The notes below the pieces were generated by a model. That model had not been told where the DNA came from and did no database searches. It was given only the letters and a program-made list of their open reading frames with translations. From NCBI GenBank assembly GCA_026874595.1, contig CM049307.1, positions 18,081,079 through 18,145,078 of the forward strand: a stretch of DNA of 64,000 nt. Reading direction: 5' to 3'. This document shows positions 35,868-47,255 of the stretch, one piece after another; the stretch's first letter is position 1; the number at the start of each line of letters is the position of its first letter. Both the position numbers and the translations under genes were made by a program. Source of the stretch: Sipunculus nudus (Eukaryota > Annelida > Sipuncula > Golfingiida > Sipunculidae).

Positions 35868-36885
35868 TATTTATAACAACTGGACACAATGCTCACAAGA
35901 CAACCGGTCAGTGGACAACTGCTCTCAAGACAACCGGTCAGTGGACAACTGCTCACAAGACAACCGGTCAGTGAACAACTGCTCACAAGACAACCGGTCA
36001 GTTGACAACTGCTCACAAGACAACCGGTCAGTGAACAACTGCTCACAAAATAACCGTTCACTGGACAACAGCTCACAAGACAACCGGTGAATCGTTCAGT
36101 AGACAACAGCTAACAATGCTCACAAGACAACCGTTCAGTGAACAACTGCACATAAGAAAACCAGTCAGTGAACAACAGCACACAAGAAAACCTTTCAAAG
36201 AAAACTGCTCACAACCGGTCAGTGAACAACTGCTCCCAAGATTACCGGTAAGTGAACAACAGCTCACAAGACAACCGATCAGTGGACAACTGCTCACAAG
36301 ACAACCGGTCAGTGGACAACTGCTCACAAGACAACCGATCAGTGGACAACAACTCACAAGGAAACCAGTCAGTGGACAACTGCTCACAAGACATCCGTTC
36401 ATTGGACAACTGCTCACAAGACAATCGGTCCGTGATCAACTGCTCACAAGAAAACCTGTCAGTGAACAACATTTCACTAGACAAACGGACAACAACTCAC
36501 AAGACAACCGGTCAGTGGACAACAACTCACCAGACAACCGGTCAGTAGACAACAGCTCACAAGACAACCTTTAAAAAACGCTCACAAAACAACCTTTCAA
36601 AGAAAACTGCTCACAAGACAACCGGTCAGTTAACAACTGCTCACAAGAAATTCAGTAAGTGAACAACAGCTCATAAGACAACCGGTCAGTGAACAACAGC
36701 TTACAAGACAACCTTTCAAAGAAAAACTGCTCACAAGACAACCTTTCAAAGAAAAACTGCTCACAAGACAACCGATCAGTGAACAACTGCGCACAAGACA
36801 ACCGTTCAGTGGACAACAACTCACAAGACAACCGTTCAGTGGACAACAGCTCACAAGACAACCGTTCAAAGAACAGGACTTTTGG
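35868..36885. repeat. 30-bp minisatellite, about 33 copies
   Basis: Tandem units of GACAACTGCTCACAAGACAA plus CCGGTCAGTG, with scattered point changes and a few indels. Because 30 is divisible by 3 and the unit lacks stops in most frames, long open frames appear on both strands (10-residue repeats such as NCSQDNRSVD and, on the minus strand, TGCLVSSCPL). No start context, signal or flanking exon supports translation. Confidence 0.95.
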
Positions 36886-36925
36886 CAATGGTATAAAACT
36901 GAAAGAAAAATATGCTTACATCTGA

Positions 36926-38815
36926 CATTTCAGGTTTTGGACACATCAGAAAGGGGTTTGAAGGAAAAGAATCAGTGTTCCTCTATGCAATCCTGACTGC
37001 AGGAAGAGTCTTTCGAAGACAACACGCTTATATCCTAAAATAAGCATATTGCATAAATAAAAATAAATTACAAGAGTAATACATAGACATTGAAGTAGAC
37101 ACAACCTCTAAAATAGTAAAATATACTCACGTATGTAAATCTTAACCCTCATTTTATTAAAAATGCTGACCTGTCTGTTATTTTTTCTATTCTTAAATTT
37201 ACAATTTTAGATCACAAGTTTTATTCTAGCCAGACGCCATGGAAATCCTCGGCCGACCGCGCGATCAGGCCTCGGATGTATGTATGGCCGTATCATACAC
37301 CACCAATTATGGTATAATAATGTGTATTATACGGGCTTGATCTGTTATAGAACATCAAATTAACCAGGTTCCGACTGTAATTTAAATAGAAACTTAAGAT
37401 AATCATAGATTCCTCACCAAAGATGGACCTCCTGGCGTGACTTTTAACCTAGTGCAATCCTAATCAGTGTATCAGGGATTTTTCTACTTTATTCTTTGAA
37501 TCTGTATTGTCTTGAAATTTTAAAGGTAGGGTGTACGAGGACTCGCAGGACTTGTAAATTGCAAATTAACATTTAAATACACAATCAGAATTAAACAAGG
37601 GCCCAAGAATCCAAAGCTCACGGGTGAATATTTCTTCTATGGTAACACTTTCGCTATAGAAACAAGAATGATTCTATTTCATGTTGGACGTTTCGGACGG
37701 GCCGTTTTTTTCATGAAAATGCTAAAAGGTCTGAATTGAATGGAAATCGGTACAAATCTAGGCCAATCCAATCAAATAATATGCCTGCAAAAGAACTGAA
37801 AGAAATATGTAGACAGTTTTCTAGATATTTGCATAATGACAGGGATATATGTTAGGATGATGCCCCCATTTTCATTTTAGATTATGACATACGCTAAGAC
37901 GACATAACTGTCACATTGCTAAAAATGTATATACTTTACAACCGGCCTTAAGCACACAGAAACGCAAATAATTTAGGGTTACATAAATTGAAGGTGACGC
38001 TAACAAATTGGCCTTGCTCACTTGGTTTAACAAAAACAGGTATATCATATTGTGAGTATCTGTGTAGCAATTGTTTAGATAAGGTATTAACAGACAGACA
38101 GCGGACTGAAGGATGGACTACGCAAAAGCTCTACAGCTCACAGGTCAACCGTGTCTTTAGTAGCAGCAATATATGCATTATTTAAATAAAAATTGATAAC
38201 CGGCTGGTGGAAGGCTGTAGCGTGCTGGTTAAGGAGCTGGACTCAGGAAATGAAGTTTGTTAATCCCTACATTACCATCCCAGAACTGTCCCCCGGTTCA
38301 GTTTTAACACTTTATCAGTTGTTCCTCAATATCAACTTAACTGTTGTTCTGTGATCCCCTGATATGTACATATTCCGAAACCTAAGAATATTCCCCACAA
38401 TGTGGCGTATGAAAACCAAAGTTTTCTCGAAACTGGTTGATTTTATTTAAATAAAAATAAATATTGGTTTATCGATATTTCTTAACCATTTCCAAAACAT
38501 TACATTTTCAACATATAAGGTTGTAAACAAAATGCGTACGTCAGGGCCTACCATTAAAAGGAAGCCGTTTTTGGTGAAAATTAAAAAGAAATAATCTATG
38601 CTCATTTCAAATCTAATTGCCTTATAAAATCATAATTTTGTAAGTAAGTTCCCGATTAAAAAAAATGTAAATATGTCTTAGGGTTAACTCATATTTTTCA
38701 TATCAGTAGTCTTAGTTATGTTGGAATATAGAGTTTTGGTCAAATACCAGAAATGTTTTAAGATATTTTAAAATCTTTTTAAATATTTCTTGGGATGAGG
38801 TAACAGCCTCCATTT
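36926..38815. other. Stretch without recognised gene
   Basis: Low-GC sequence with short frames. No domain recognised. Confidence 0.5.
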
Positions 38816-38818
38816 TTG

Positions 38819-38926
38819 TGCGAAACTAACTACGTATATGGGCATCTGCAGAATTCCATTCCGGTTTCGAACTACGTGACAGGGAAATATCACACGCCTC
38901 CCCTCATTTTATATCCTGGCGTTAAC
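38819..38926. repeat. Duplicated segment, copy 1
   Basis: Same orientation and about 85-90% similar by eye to 40797-40905: both read AACTACGTATATG-(G/T)-CATCT-CAGAATTCCATTCCGGTTT and later TTTATATCCTG-CGTT. Copy 1 is followed by the five-unit array. Confidence 0.8.
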
Positions 38927-39250
38927 AGGCGAAGTGAATTAATTTCGAAATGCCGACACCTGAAGCCACCGAACCGTGTAAAAAGAAACAGGCGAAGTGA
39001 ATTAATTTAATTTCGAAATGCCGACACCTGAAGCCATCGAACCGTGTAAAAAGAAACAGGCGAAGTTAATTAATTTCGAAATGCCGACACCTGAAGCCAG
39101 CGAACCGTGTAAAAAGAAACAGGCGAAGCGAATTAATTTCGAAATGCCGACACCTGAAGCCACCGAACCGTGTAAAAAGAAACAGGCGAAGTGAATTAAT
39201 TTAATTTCGAAATGCCGACACCTGAAGCCATCGAACCGTGTAAAAAGAAA
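38927..39250. repeat. Five-unit tandem repeat of 62-68 bp
   Basis: Units start at about 38927, 38990, 39057, 39119 and 39183, each reading ACAGGCGAAGTGAATTAATT then CGAAATGCCGACACCTGAAG and CCGAACCGTGTAAAAAGAA. Units alternate between 62 and 68 bp through a 6-bp TTTAAT insertion. Identity between units is very high, so the expansion is recent. Confidence 0.95.
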
Positions 39251-39984
39251 GTAACAGTTATAGCTGGGTCCCCAACAAGCGTCAGTAATCTGTTGATCGC
39301 CCGGGGCCGATACCGGCAACGGCGTTAAACTCGGAGTAATAACACGATGCACCAGTGTGCTTAACGTTTAGTATATATATATATATATTTATTTATTCAC
39401 AGGAATAAATGTGTGCATGTGAATGGGGGTTATATTACGACTTTTGCCCTGTAAAAAAGGCGACCGGCGTAGAACCGACGGACAAAACCGATCGGTACAG
39501 CTCAGTATAAATGAGAGTCAGCTGAGCTAAAAATGTTCAAGGTTCATTCTTTTCAGAGAGGATGATAAAACACAGTAGGCCTATATAAGAAAGATAATCA
39601 TCAACTTTCCGTTAGAGAAGAGATAATGGAAATCGAATTTACATCCTGGATGTTGCACGGGTCTCTCAAAGAAAATATTTATTTCGTGTGTGGTTGCTTC
39701 AGTCTGAATGTGATGTCGCGTAGACAAAGGTTCCTAAATAAACAGATTCTTAATTTCTTATACAGTGCATTCAGCATTCGTTTGAAAGGTTCAAACAAAC
39801 GTATTTGACCGCGCACGTGTGTAATACGTATATGTGAGCGAGCGAGCTTAAAAGTGTGTAAGCGAGTGTATGCATGTTTGGACGTTTATGTCCAGGTGAG
39901 CGTGTGTGTTTTGGCGAGTATTACAGGCGAGGTAACGTGTATTAGGGCGTGCGATTGTGTGAGCGTGTGTTAAGTGAGCATGTG

Positions 39985-40170
39985 TATGCTAGTGTGTGTT
40001 AGGGGCGTACCAACATGTGCATGTTCGTGTCTTAGGGGCGAGCCAATATGTGCATGTTCGTGTTTAAGGGGCGTGCCTATTAGTGCATGAACGTGAGTTA
40101 GGGGCTTGTCTATGTATGCATGTTCGTGTGTTAGGGGCGTGCCTTTGTGTGCATGTACGTGAGTTAGTAG
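39985..40170. repeat. Imperfect ~33-36 bp GT-rich tandem repeat
   Basis: About five units of TGTGCATGTTCGTGT-TTAGG plus GGCGTGCC-ATG; the sequence upstream from 39820 shows more diverged GTGTG-rich relatives. Confidence 0.85.
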
Positions 40171-40380
40171 CGTGTTAACAGGAAAAGACGTGGATCAATT
40201 TCAAAAACATTTATTGACGCACCATCATAAACATCATATTGTTTCACTCTACCTTTTTTCATTTTTTTTTAATATTGAACGCACAAGTAGAAGGTAGGGT
40301 TACCCTCCGTTGTAAAGTGCTCTATGGCCTATACAGACTAGGCCAGAGCAGTATAACTCTGAAGAAAAACAACACTGTAA

Positions 40381-40428
40381 ATTCACTACAGTCTGTTTCA
40401 CGGGATGCGACCCGATCATCAGGTGAAT
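40381..40428 (-). ncRNA. Type I hammerhead ribozyme motif (minus arm)
   Basis: On the minus strand the order is ATTCAC, CTGATGA, a stem II hairpin (CGGG, loop TCGCAT, CCCG), GAAA, a 3-bp stem III with GAC loop (ACA/TGT), A at the cleavage position, then GTGAAT, which pairs perfectly with ATTCAC as stem I. All core nucleotides (C3 to A9, G12 to A14) are present. The base pair at 10.1/11.1 is a U-U mismatch instead of G-C, which may weaken cleavage. Predicted cleavage is 3' of the base at 40387. Confidence 0.8.
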
Positions 40429-40648
40429 GTTGTTAGAATGACACTGATCCTATTAAAACCACAATAAACCTCTGTGCCCTGTTATGTTCCAGTATCGCAC
40501 GTGTACCCCGCCCAATCCTATTGTGCCCCCGAGGACAATAGGATCAGTGTCAGTCATTAAATGTTCCCCCAGATACGCACAAAGCATAATCTAGTAATCT
40601 CGTAAAGTCTCGCATTTCAAACTACGCCGTTAGCTTCTTTCTAACAAC

Positions 40649-40696
40649 ATTCACCTGATGATTGGGTCGCATCCCGTGAAACAGACTGTAGTGAAT
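40649..40696 (+). ncRNA. Type I hammerhead ribozyme motif (plus arm)
   Basis: The same motif on the plus strand: stem I strand 40649-40654, CTGATGA 40655-40661, stem II 40663-40676 (one U-G wobble, three G-C pairs), GAAA 40678-40681, short stem III 40681-40689, cleavage expected after A40690, stem I partner 40691-40696. It differs from the minus copy by one base in stem II. Confidence 0.8.
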
Positions 40697-40720
40697 TTAC
40701 AGTGTTGTTTTTCTTCAGAG

Positions 40721-40725
<5 letters not shown>

Positions 40726-40777
<52 letters not shown>
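40726..40777. repeat. (AT)n microsatellite
   Basis: AT dinucleotides directly adjoining the right arm of the hammerhead inverted repeat. Confidence 0.95.
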
Positions 40778-40784
<7 letters not shown>

Positions 40785-40796
40785 TTGGCATATAAT

Positions 40797-40905
40797 GCTA
40801 ACTTAACTACGTATATGTACATCTTCAGAATTCCATTCCGGTTTTGGACTACGTGCCAGGGTAGTATCATACGCTTCCTCTAATTTTTTATATCCTGTCG
40901 TTGAC
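40797..40905. repeat. Duplicated segment, copy 2
   Basis: Second copy of 38819-38926; it lacks the five-unit array that follows copy 1, though both copies are followed within a few hundred bp by a 'CATAGCTGGGTC'-type word. Confidence 0.8.
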
Positions 40906-42507
40906 CAGGGCCGGTGACTATTGCACCTTAGGGCCCTTGGTGCGTAATAGTCCCCATAGCTGGGTCATACCATCGAGGAACCTCTTAAAGGCGCACTCGT
41001 TTATGAGGTTAACACGGATGTGGGACACGACCTTCCCATTAAGCCTGTAGAGCGCTCACCCTGGGTGGGGGCCGACCGTGAGAAATATCACTGCCTCGGT
41101 GAAACTCACGATCTCCCGGCTTTAAAGGGACACAATCACCTATAAATGATTGTTGAATTAACATGAAAAAATAGATTCCTCCCTTTAAAATAAATTTGTA
41201 CCTGCCAAAGTATTGCCCTGAAACCGTTTGCTTACTCCTGTAAACGAGTGTTAAAATAGTAAACCGGGCGCGATCAAAGGTGTGAACTTTAACACAGCGC
41301 GTTTATCGCCCGGCCACAACACGTCAATGAGGAGAGGCCCTGACTGACTAAGCCCCCCCCCCAAATGTAATTCATGTTCCGGCTGGCTAAAACACCCTGT
41401 GTTAGGGCGTGGTCTTATTATGGTAAACAGACACACATGGACTGTGTTTACCAACACGCAGACCCATAACAAAGTGTTAAACAGCCGTGTACGAGGTACT
41501 GAAACTGTGTGTTGGGGTGGTTTTGCTGGGGAAACTATTTGTTAAAGCAAAACCAAACTGATAGTGTGAAGGAATAGGCATTATGCTCTAGATTATGTCC
41601 CTTTAAGTCCTGTTCTATACCCCTGAGGCACAGAAACAAGCAGTAATTGTTGTTATTATTATTATCATTGCCTCCGCCGAGAGGGTTTGCGTTAAGTTTC
41701 CATTAGTACGCGTGTTTATGGGGGTGTGTTTGTTCACGACATAACTAACATGAACTGAATCTTATGAATTTTTAGGGGCGGAGCAAAAAGCCTGCGGTGG
41801 TAAGGTCAACTGACGCATCTTCAGTCTTGTCTGAATGTTTACTAAATTTGAATATTAAATTACCACGGATGTTCTGTTGTTTGCCAAAAGCAACATTTCT
41901 AAATATTGAAGCTTTACCATCACCACCAAGGCTCCCCTATCAAAAGTTTTGTTGAATTCGTAAATCCACAAAATGTTGATATATTATGTAAAGATTTTGA
42001 CTTTTTTTCTCAGTATAAAAATATTTGATACATAAATTTTATCTGAAATGATCTTTAAAATGATCTGGTCTTTTTAACAATTTGTGAATATAGGCTGTAT
42101 GTTAAAGAAAATCCGAAAGTCTTCTTATTCTCAGTTATACAGAGGAGTTAAATGTTTAATTTATAAATTTTACAAATTATTTAATATAAATAAAATTTTA
42201 AATGTTATTGATAAATATATTTTGTTTTTTGATAACATGACCAATATATCAACTGAATAAAAACTAGATTAACATTTAACATCATTACTATCATGCAAAC
42301 CAAGTCTAGTTAAAATATATATAATAGGATATATATGTATATATAAAGTATTTTGAGCAACATAAATCATACTTCTGTGATACATATGAATTAGTGATAA
42401 ATAGTCGGATATATCTTACAACAAATATTTCCCCCATTTTGTTCACTGTTACCTATGTACATACGCTCGTATTGAGCCGTCTGGTAGATCTTAATTGTCC
42501 TTGAGGC
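40906..42507. other. 3' flank of the GPCR gene, no gene recognised
   Basis: Contains a GCCTCCGCCGAGAGGGTTTG segment at ~41669 resembling a widespread invertebrate interspersed repeat (from memory, unverified). Otherwise AT-rich. No second exon or polyadenylation site could be fixed for the GPCR. Confidence 0.45.
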
Positions 42508-44454
42508 TCACCTCTTTGAAGTGACCGTCCCGACGCGTTGGGATTGCTGCGTCGTAGCATTCTGCTGACTTTGTTTTGTTTTACAGAATATCTGATAAAA
42601 ATGATAACGAAACATTCTTCCGCTGATGCAATACAGAGGAAAGTTCACAACGCTGTTTAAAGTAAGCAGATAAACACTGATTTCAAGTATAATATACGTG
42701 ATGACCCGCCAGTTAGACTCTATCGAGCCCTCTCTGTAACCGTATGACGCAACAGTAATCGTCACGCTGAAGGGTGTTAGCAAGATGAGATACGTTATGG
42801 CCACGGAAAGGAGCATGCGTGTGCTGCTGTTGGAGCAGTTCCGGTTGAACGCGGCTGACTCTGACATATTTCGGCAGTTTTCATCAAGCCTGCGGAGCTT
42901 TGCTAGTATTAAAATATTGATGACAAGGAGAACTACCCCTGGTATAAGGAGTATTGCAAAGAGTTCTATCTTCTGCCAAACCTTGTAGTAGTAAAATTCG
43001 GCTTGAGGAGTTATCAACTTAAAATGGTGTCCCTCGGCGAATATGGGTCCGTGTAGACGTTCTCCGTCAAACAGAATTGCCCATTGAAGTCCCAAAGGAA
43101 ACGTGATGACGATCAAGGTAACCGAGACTTTGAAGGCGATTCTGGGTGTGCACAATGAAGCCCTTTTGAAGGGGAAGAACACCACAATCAAACGATCAAT
43201 GGCAACAACAAGTAACATCCAACGGGATGTGTAGGACGACCAGTAACAAAACATTCCGTACATCTTACAGCGCAGGACGCAGCGGAGGTTCCACCTTGTA
43301 GTTGGTAAATACTCAAAAAAGCGGGGAACAGTGAGGGTTACGATGAAAATTGTGTCAAAAACAGCCAAAAATGTCATGTAAATGTTCGCTGAGACACGAC
43401 GCATCTGGGGTCTGGTCAACACTAGCACGCTCAAGATATTAAACACCGTCCCGACTGGAAAAGCCAGTCCGCAATACACAACGGAAACCCATCCTAGAAT
43501 CTTATTTACACGTGTAATAAATGACAGGTCCCTGGTCGCTGTCATTAAGTTTGAAGATGGGGCCGCAGTGAAGGATAAAGTGTCATTGTCTTTCTGCAAT
43601 AAGTTCAAGTTTGAAGCCAGCGTCATAGCTTTTTGGTCTTCCGTTGATACTGAAAATCTTTTAATTATTGCCAGGCCAGGGGTTTGAGTGTTCTGGTTAC
43701 CCCTTGATAACTTGAATAACTTCTGGGTACTTCTGATAACTTCTGGGAACGTTGTCAAGCGAGCTGCAAGTACATCTTTATCATTCTTCAAGATGTTTAA
43801 ATTTGAGACTGCTGAGATACCAGAAGTCGGCATTCCTCTCTCGGTCTTTGAGATGTTTAAATTTGAGCCTGTCGAGATACCAGAAGTCGGCATACCTTTG
43901 TCCGTCTTCGAGATGTTTAAATTTGAGCCAGTTGAGATACCAGAAGTCGGCATGCTATTGTCCGTCTTCGAGATGTTTAAATTTGAGCCTGTTGAGATAC
44001 CAGAAGTCGGCATGCTATTGTCCGTCTTCGAGATGTTTAAATATGAGACTGTTGAGATACCAGAAGTCGGCATGCTATTGTCCGTCTTCGAGATGTTTAC
44101 ATTTGAGACTGTTAAAATACTAGAAACTAACACATCTTTGGGTCCTTTCATGAAGGTTAGGTTGGGTTTCCTTGCTCCTCCGAAAGTTAGCATACGCTTG
44201 TGTCCCTTCTTGACTCTGAAGGGAATTGCTGATTTACTAGAAAGTGTCCCATCATTTGTCCCTGTTGAAAAGGGATAACCAAAGCGTAATGCCATACTAG
44301 CTGTGACAGTCTCGTTTTCAGTATCACTGCCAAATGTCTGTGTAACCGACTTTTTGGTCGCAAAAGTGACAAATATGAATATCATCAGTAGACCGACGAA
44401 CATGTTTAGGTTCATATTGATGAAGCTCAGTCCTTGTAAGTTAGATGGAAACAA
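42508..44454 (-). CDS. Class A (rhodopsin-like) GPCR with repetitive ectodomain
   Basis: Intronless frame of 648 residues. Residues 18-32 (MFVGLLMIFIFVTFA) form a signal peptide or anchor. Residues 119-238 are five good and one decayed 20-residue repeats (LNISKTDNSMPTSGISTGSN type), each of the first five with an N-glycosylation site NIS. Seven membrane helices follow: about 319-345, 356-382, 396-427, 438-461, 496-520, 545-572 and 582-608. Motif landmarks are AIDRL at 418-422 in place of DRY and NFPLYCISG at 604-612 in place of NPxxY, then a short Gln/Thr-rich tail. The modified NPxxY resembles invertebrate FMRFamide/peptide-type receptors, so a neuropeptide-like ligand is possible but unproven. 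Most class A receptors have far shorter N-termini. No disruption is seen, so it is probably functional. Confidence 0.9.
   Translation of the reverse strand: MFPSNLQGLSFINMNLNMFVGLLMIFIFVTFATKKSVTQTFGSDTENETVTASMALRFGYPFSTGTNDGTLSSKSAIPFRVKKGHKRMLTFGGARKPNLTFMKGPKDVLVSSILTVSNVNISKTDNSMPTSGISTVSYLNISKTDNSMPTSGISTGSNLNISKTDNSMPTSGISTGSNLNISKTDKGMPTSGISTGSNLNISKTERGMPTSGISAVSNLNILKNDKDVLAARLTTFPEVIRSTQKLFKLSRGNQNTQTPGLAIIKRFSVSTEDQKAMTLASNLNLLQKDNDTLSFTAAPSSNLMTATRDLSFITRVNKILGWVSVVYCGLAFPVGTVFNILSVLVLTRPQMRRVSANIYMTFLAVFDTIFIVTLTVPRFFEYLPTTRWNLRCVLRCKMYGMFCYWSSYTSRWMLLVVAIDRLIVVFFPFKRASLCTPRIAFKVSVTLIVITFPLGLQWAILFDGERLHGPIFAEGHHFKLITPQAEFYYYKVWQKIELFAILLIPGVVLLVINILILAKLRRLDENCRNMSESAAFNRNCSNSSTRMLLSVAITYLILLTPFSVTITVASYGYREGSIESNWRVITYIILEISVYLLTLNSVVNFPLYCISGRMFRYHFYQIFCKTKQSQQNATTQQSQRVGTVTSKR
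43741..44100 (-). repeat. 60-bp coding minisatellite in GPCR ectodomain
   Basis: Six 60-bp units in frame, the first five highly similar and the sixth decayed. On the plus strand units are recognised by GAGATACCAGAAGTCGGCAT. Length polymorphism between alleles is likely, since unit size keeps the frame. Confidence 0.92.
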
Positions 44455-46409
44455 GCCTAAGCCAATTTAATATCAAATAATGTAAAGAAATGATATATTC
44501 CTGTCAGAATGTAAAACATCTTTGTGTCCCGTGATAAAGTTCAAGCTGAATCCTTATTTGGCATGATGTTAAATTATATACTGTCATTATCAAATTCATC
44601 ATATGCAGTTTCAAACTTATCACTACTGTCAAGTGTAAACTCGGCCGTCTCTGTTATGAAGAATAAAAAAATAATCGTTGACCACTACCAAGCTTTTCTC
44701 AAAATGGTTTGTCATGACGCACATGAAGTAATGTTATGTTATCATGTCAACGAGTGTAAACTATTACTGTTCCATTGTTATGACATTTTTGACTGATGAC
44801 GTCTTACTTGGAATTTCCTGAGTTCAGAGAATAATCTTCACAGCTTCATCATCTCCGGATACATCATATACACGTGCTGCAACTTTGAGCTGTTGTTTAC
44901 AGATGTCTGCTCTGCAGTCTACGGTGCGGGCTGTTTACTACTTAGAGGTACACGTGACCGTTCTTAATTAACATAACTTCTTTGGCTTCCCTGAGCCTGA
45001 GTGGTTAATATATACGAGTATATGATATTGATCGCAGGAAGACATGCAAAACCAAACTGCAGCATTCGCAGGTTAAAACTGGCCAGCTGATTAGCCATTG
45101 CAAAACCTATAATTCATCTGTGTAAATAAATTACGCCAATGAAATCTGTTTGATCTATACATACCGTTATACCGCTAAACTTCAAAGCTCAGGCAATAGA
45201 GATGCGTCTTATAAAGGTGGGAAAAATGATTTTAAAGGACTACTGCTTTATAAAGATCTCTGTACTCTGCAACCTTTAGCTGTCGTTGCATACGGAGTTC
45301 GTCGTCTTTTATAAATGATATTCTTCGAAGGATCTAGAAGATTATTATATGATCTTTTGATGGTATCAGATAAAACGTTTTGAGTTCACAAAAAACAAAA
45401 TCCATTATTTTTTAATCTTATATCTTGATTGCATCCGATGCTACATATTAAACCTTTATCGAGGCCTTTTCTTGTCAATTCCAGCTAAACATGGTATAAT
45501 TAATACTTTCCTGTTAATAAGAGTTACTGTACAGATTGGCCTTATCAGAAACCCGACTGTGTTCTTGCTGTTTCTCAAAGCCTCATTACCAAGTTTAGAC
45601 GATCCCAGGCCCGGGTCGTCAACAGGAACAGATCACGCATCCATAAATAATTTTGACCACATATAGTTCATGATGTGAATTTGAGTCAAGTTATGTCTCT
45701 GACGGAGTTTTGAGCTTGTCTATCCACAGACTGTTAGTAAACACGGTACATACGCCAATGCTGACAAACACAAAAACTATGAAATTTAAGGGGGTTTGCT
45801 GCATGCACATACGCGAAAGTTGAATGTCACTCATTGTAAAACCTCCTTTTGGAAAACTCTAGTTTGTGTGGCTTGATGACAAAAGTCATTGTTGAATGAG
45901 TTTCGATAATTCTGGTGGGCCCCCACATTTTATAAACACGTGATATTAACATGATAAAAAGAAAAAGCAGAAAAAAAATAAATAAATAAAAAATAAATAA
46001 AAAACAAACAAAAGCGAGTCTGCTGATATCATTGTGCTTCCCAAAGCACAGAAACAGTTTCGTACAAATAACGTAATACAGTTTTTATTTTTTATTAGAA
46101 CATAACATAATAAGTATACTGAATAATTCGCTTCAGAGATAAATAAATCACTAAAGATTATACATGTCTGATTGTGTTAAAATATCTTTGACGACGATAA
46201 TTGATAATAATTAATCTATCCACCACAGCCCAAATGCTCCGCCCTTTTAACCTATTTATAATAATGAGGCCTCAAACCGTCCTACTCAGAAGGTCTACGA
46301 TGCACACGGTATCGAGAGCTACTTACAACATAATAATGACTTCGCAAAGATCGATAACGTACAACGTCGCAGTGACTGATGTCATCAACTGGTATCATGG
46401 TAGACTTAC
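44455..46409. other. 5' flank of the GPCR gene, no gene recognised
   Basis: Contains A-rich low-complexity sequence at ~45955-46015. No core promoter motif could be assigned with confidence. Confidence 0.5.
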
Positions 46410-47255
46410 TTTTTTACATGGTTAATTCGCGAAATCTCATGGCTTTGATTTAGTTTAGTTTTTTTCATGGTTAATCCGCCGAGTCTCTTACCTATGGTTT
46501 AGTTTTTTTCATTGTAATCTCGCCCGGTCTCTTAGCTATGATTTACTTTTTCCTCATGGTCAATTCGCCGAGTCTCTTAGCTATGATTTAGTTTTTTTCA
46601 TGCTTAATTCGCCGAGTCTCTTAGCTATCATTAAGTTTTCCTCATGGTTAAATCGCCCAGTCTCTTGGCTATGATTTAATTTTCCCTATGGTTAATTTGC
46701 AGATTCTCTTAGCTATGATTTAGTTTTCCTCATGGTAAATTCGCCCAGTCTCTTAGCTATGATTTAGTTTTCCTCATGGTAAATTCGCCAAGTCTCTTGG
46801 CTATAATTAAGTTTTTCTCATGATTTATTCGCCCAGTCTCTTAGCTATATTCTAGTTTTCCTCATAATTAATTTGCACATTCTCTTAGCTATGATTTAGT
46901 TTTTCTCATGATTAATTCGCTCAGTCTCCTAGCTATGATTTAGTTTTTTTTTCATGGTTAATTCGCCCATTCTCTTAACTATGATTTAGTTTTTTTTCGT
47001 GGTAAATTCGCCCATTCTCTTAGCTATGATTTAGTTTTTTTTTCAAGGTTAATTCGCCGAGTCTCTTTGCTATGATTTAGTTTATTTCATGGTTAATTCG
47101 CCCATTCTCTTAGCTATGATTTACGTTTTCCTCATGATTAATTCGCCCATTCTCTTAGCTTTGATTTAGTTTTCCTCATGGATAATTCGCTCAGTCTCTA
47201 AGCTATGATTTAGGTTTTTCCTCATGGTTAATTCCCCAGTCTCTTAGCTTTCAAT
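46410..47255. repeat. ~44-bp tandem repeat array, about 19 copies
   Basis: Units read CATGGTTAATTCGCCCAGTC then TCTTAGCTATGATTTAGTTTT plus T/C tract. Length varies mainly in the T tract. Divergence between units is about 10-20% by eye. Confidence 0.93.

Larger units (their letters stand above)
40352..40725. mobile_element. Inverted repeat with 87-bp arms (Penelope/retrozyme-like)
   Basis: The arms 40352-40438 and 40639-40725 are reverse complements with a single mismatch. Each arm contains a complete type I hammerhead motif, so the two ribozymes point in opposite directions. The 200-bp spacer has a second nested inverted repeat (GACACTGATCCTATT at 40440 against AATAGGATCAGTGTC at ~40540). 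The right arm runs into (AT)n. Hammerheads are known in Penelope-like element repeats and retrozymes of animals; no reverse transcriptase lies in the flanks, so family membership is inference. Confidence 0.75.

Noticed and set aside
35780..36925. Long open frames on both strands in the 30-bp array
   Set aside because: They follow from a period divisible by three; no start context, signal or exon borders.
38214..38290. tRNA-like head of a SINE (A-box-like TAGCGTGCTGG and a poor B box)
   Set aside because: The B box is degenerate, the cloverleaf cannot be drawn convincingly and no tail or duplication was found.
43382..44278. Plus-strand repeat-containing open frames opposite the GPCR
   Set aside because: Shadow of the in-frame 60-bp minisatellite; the minus frame has seven membrane helices and class A motifs.
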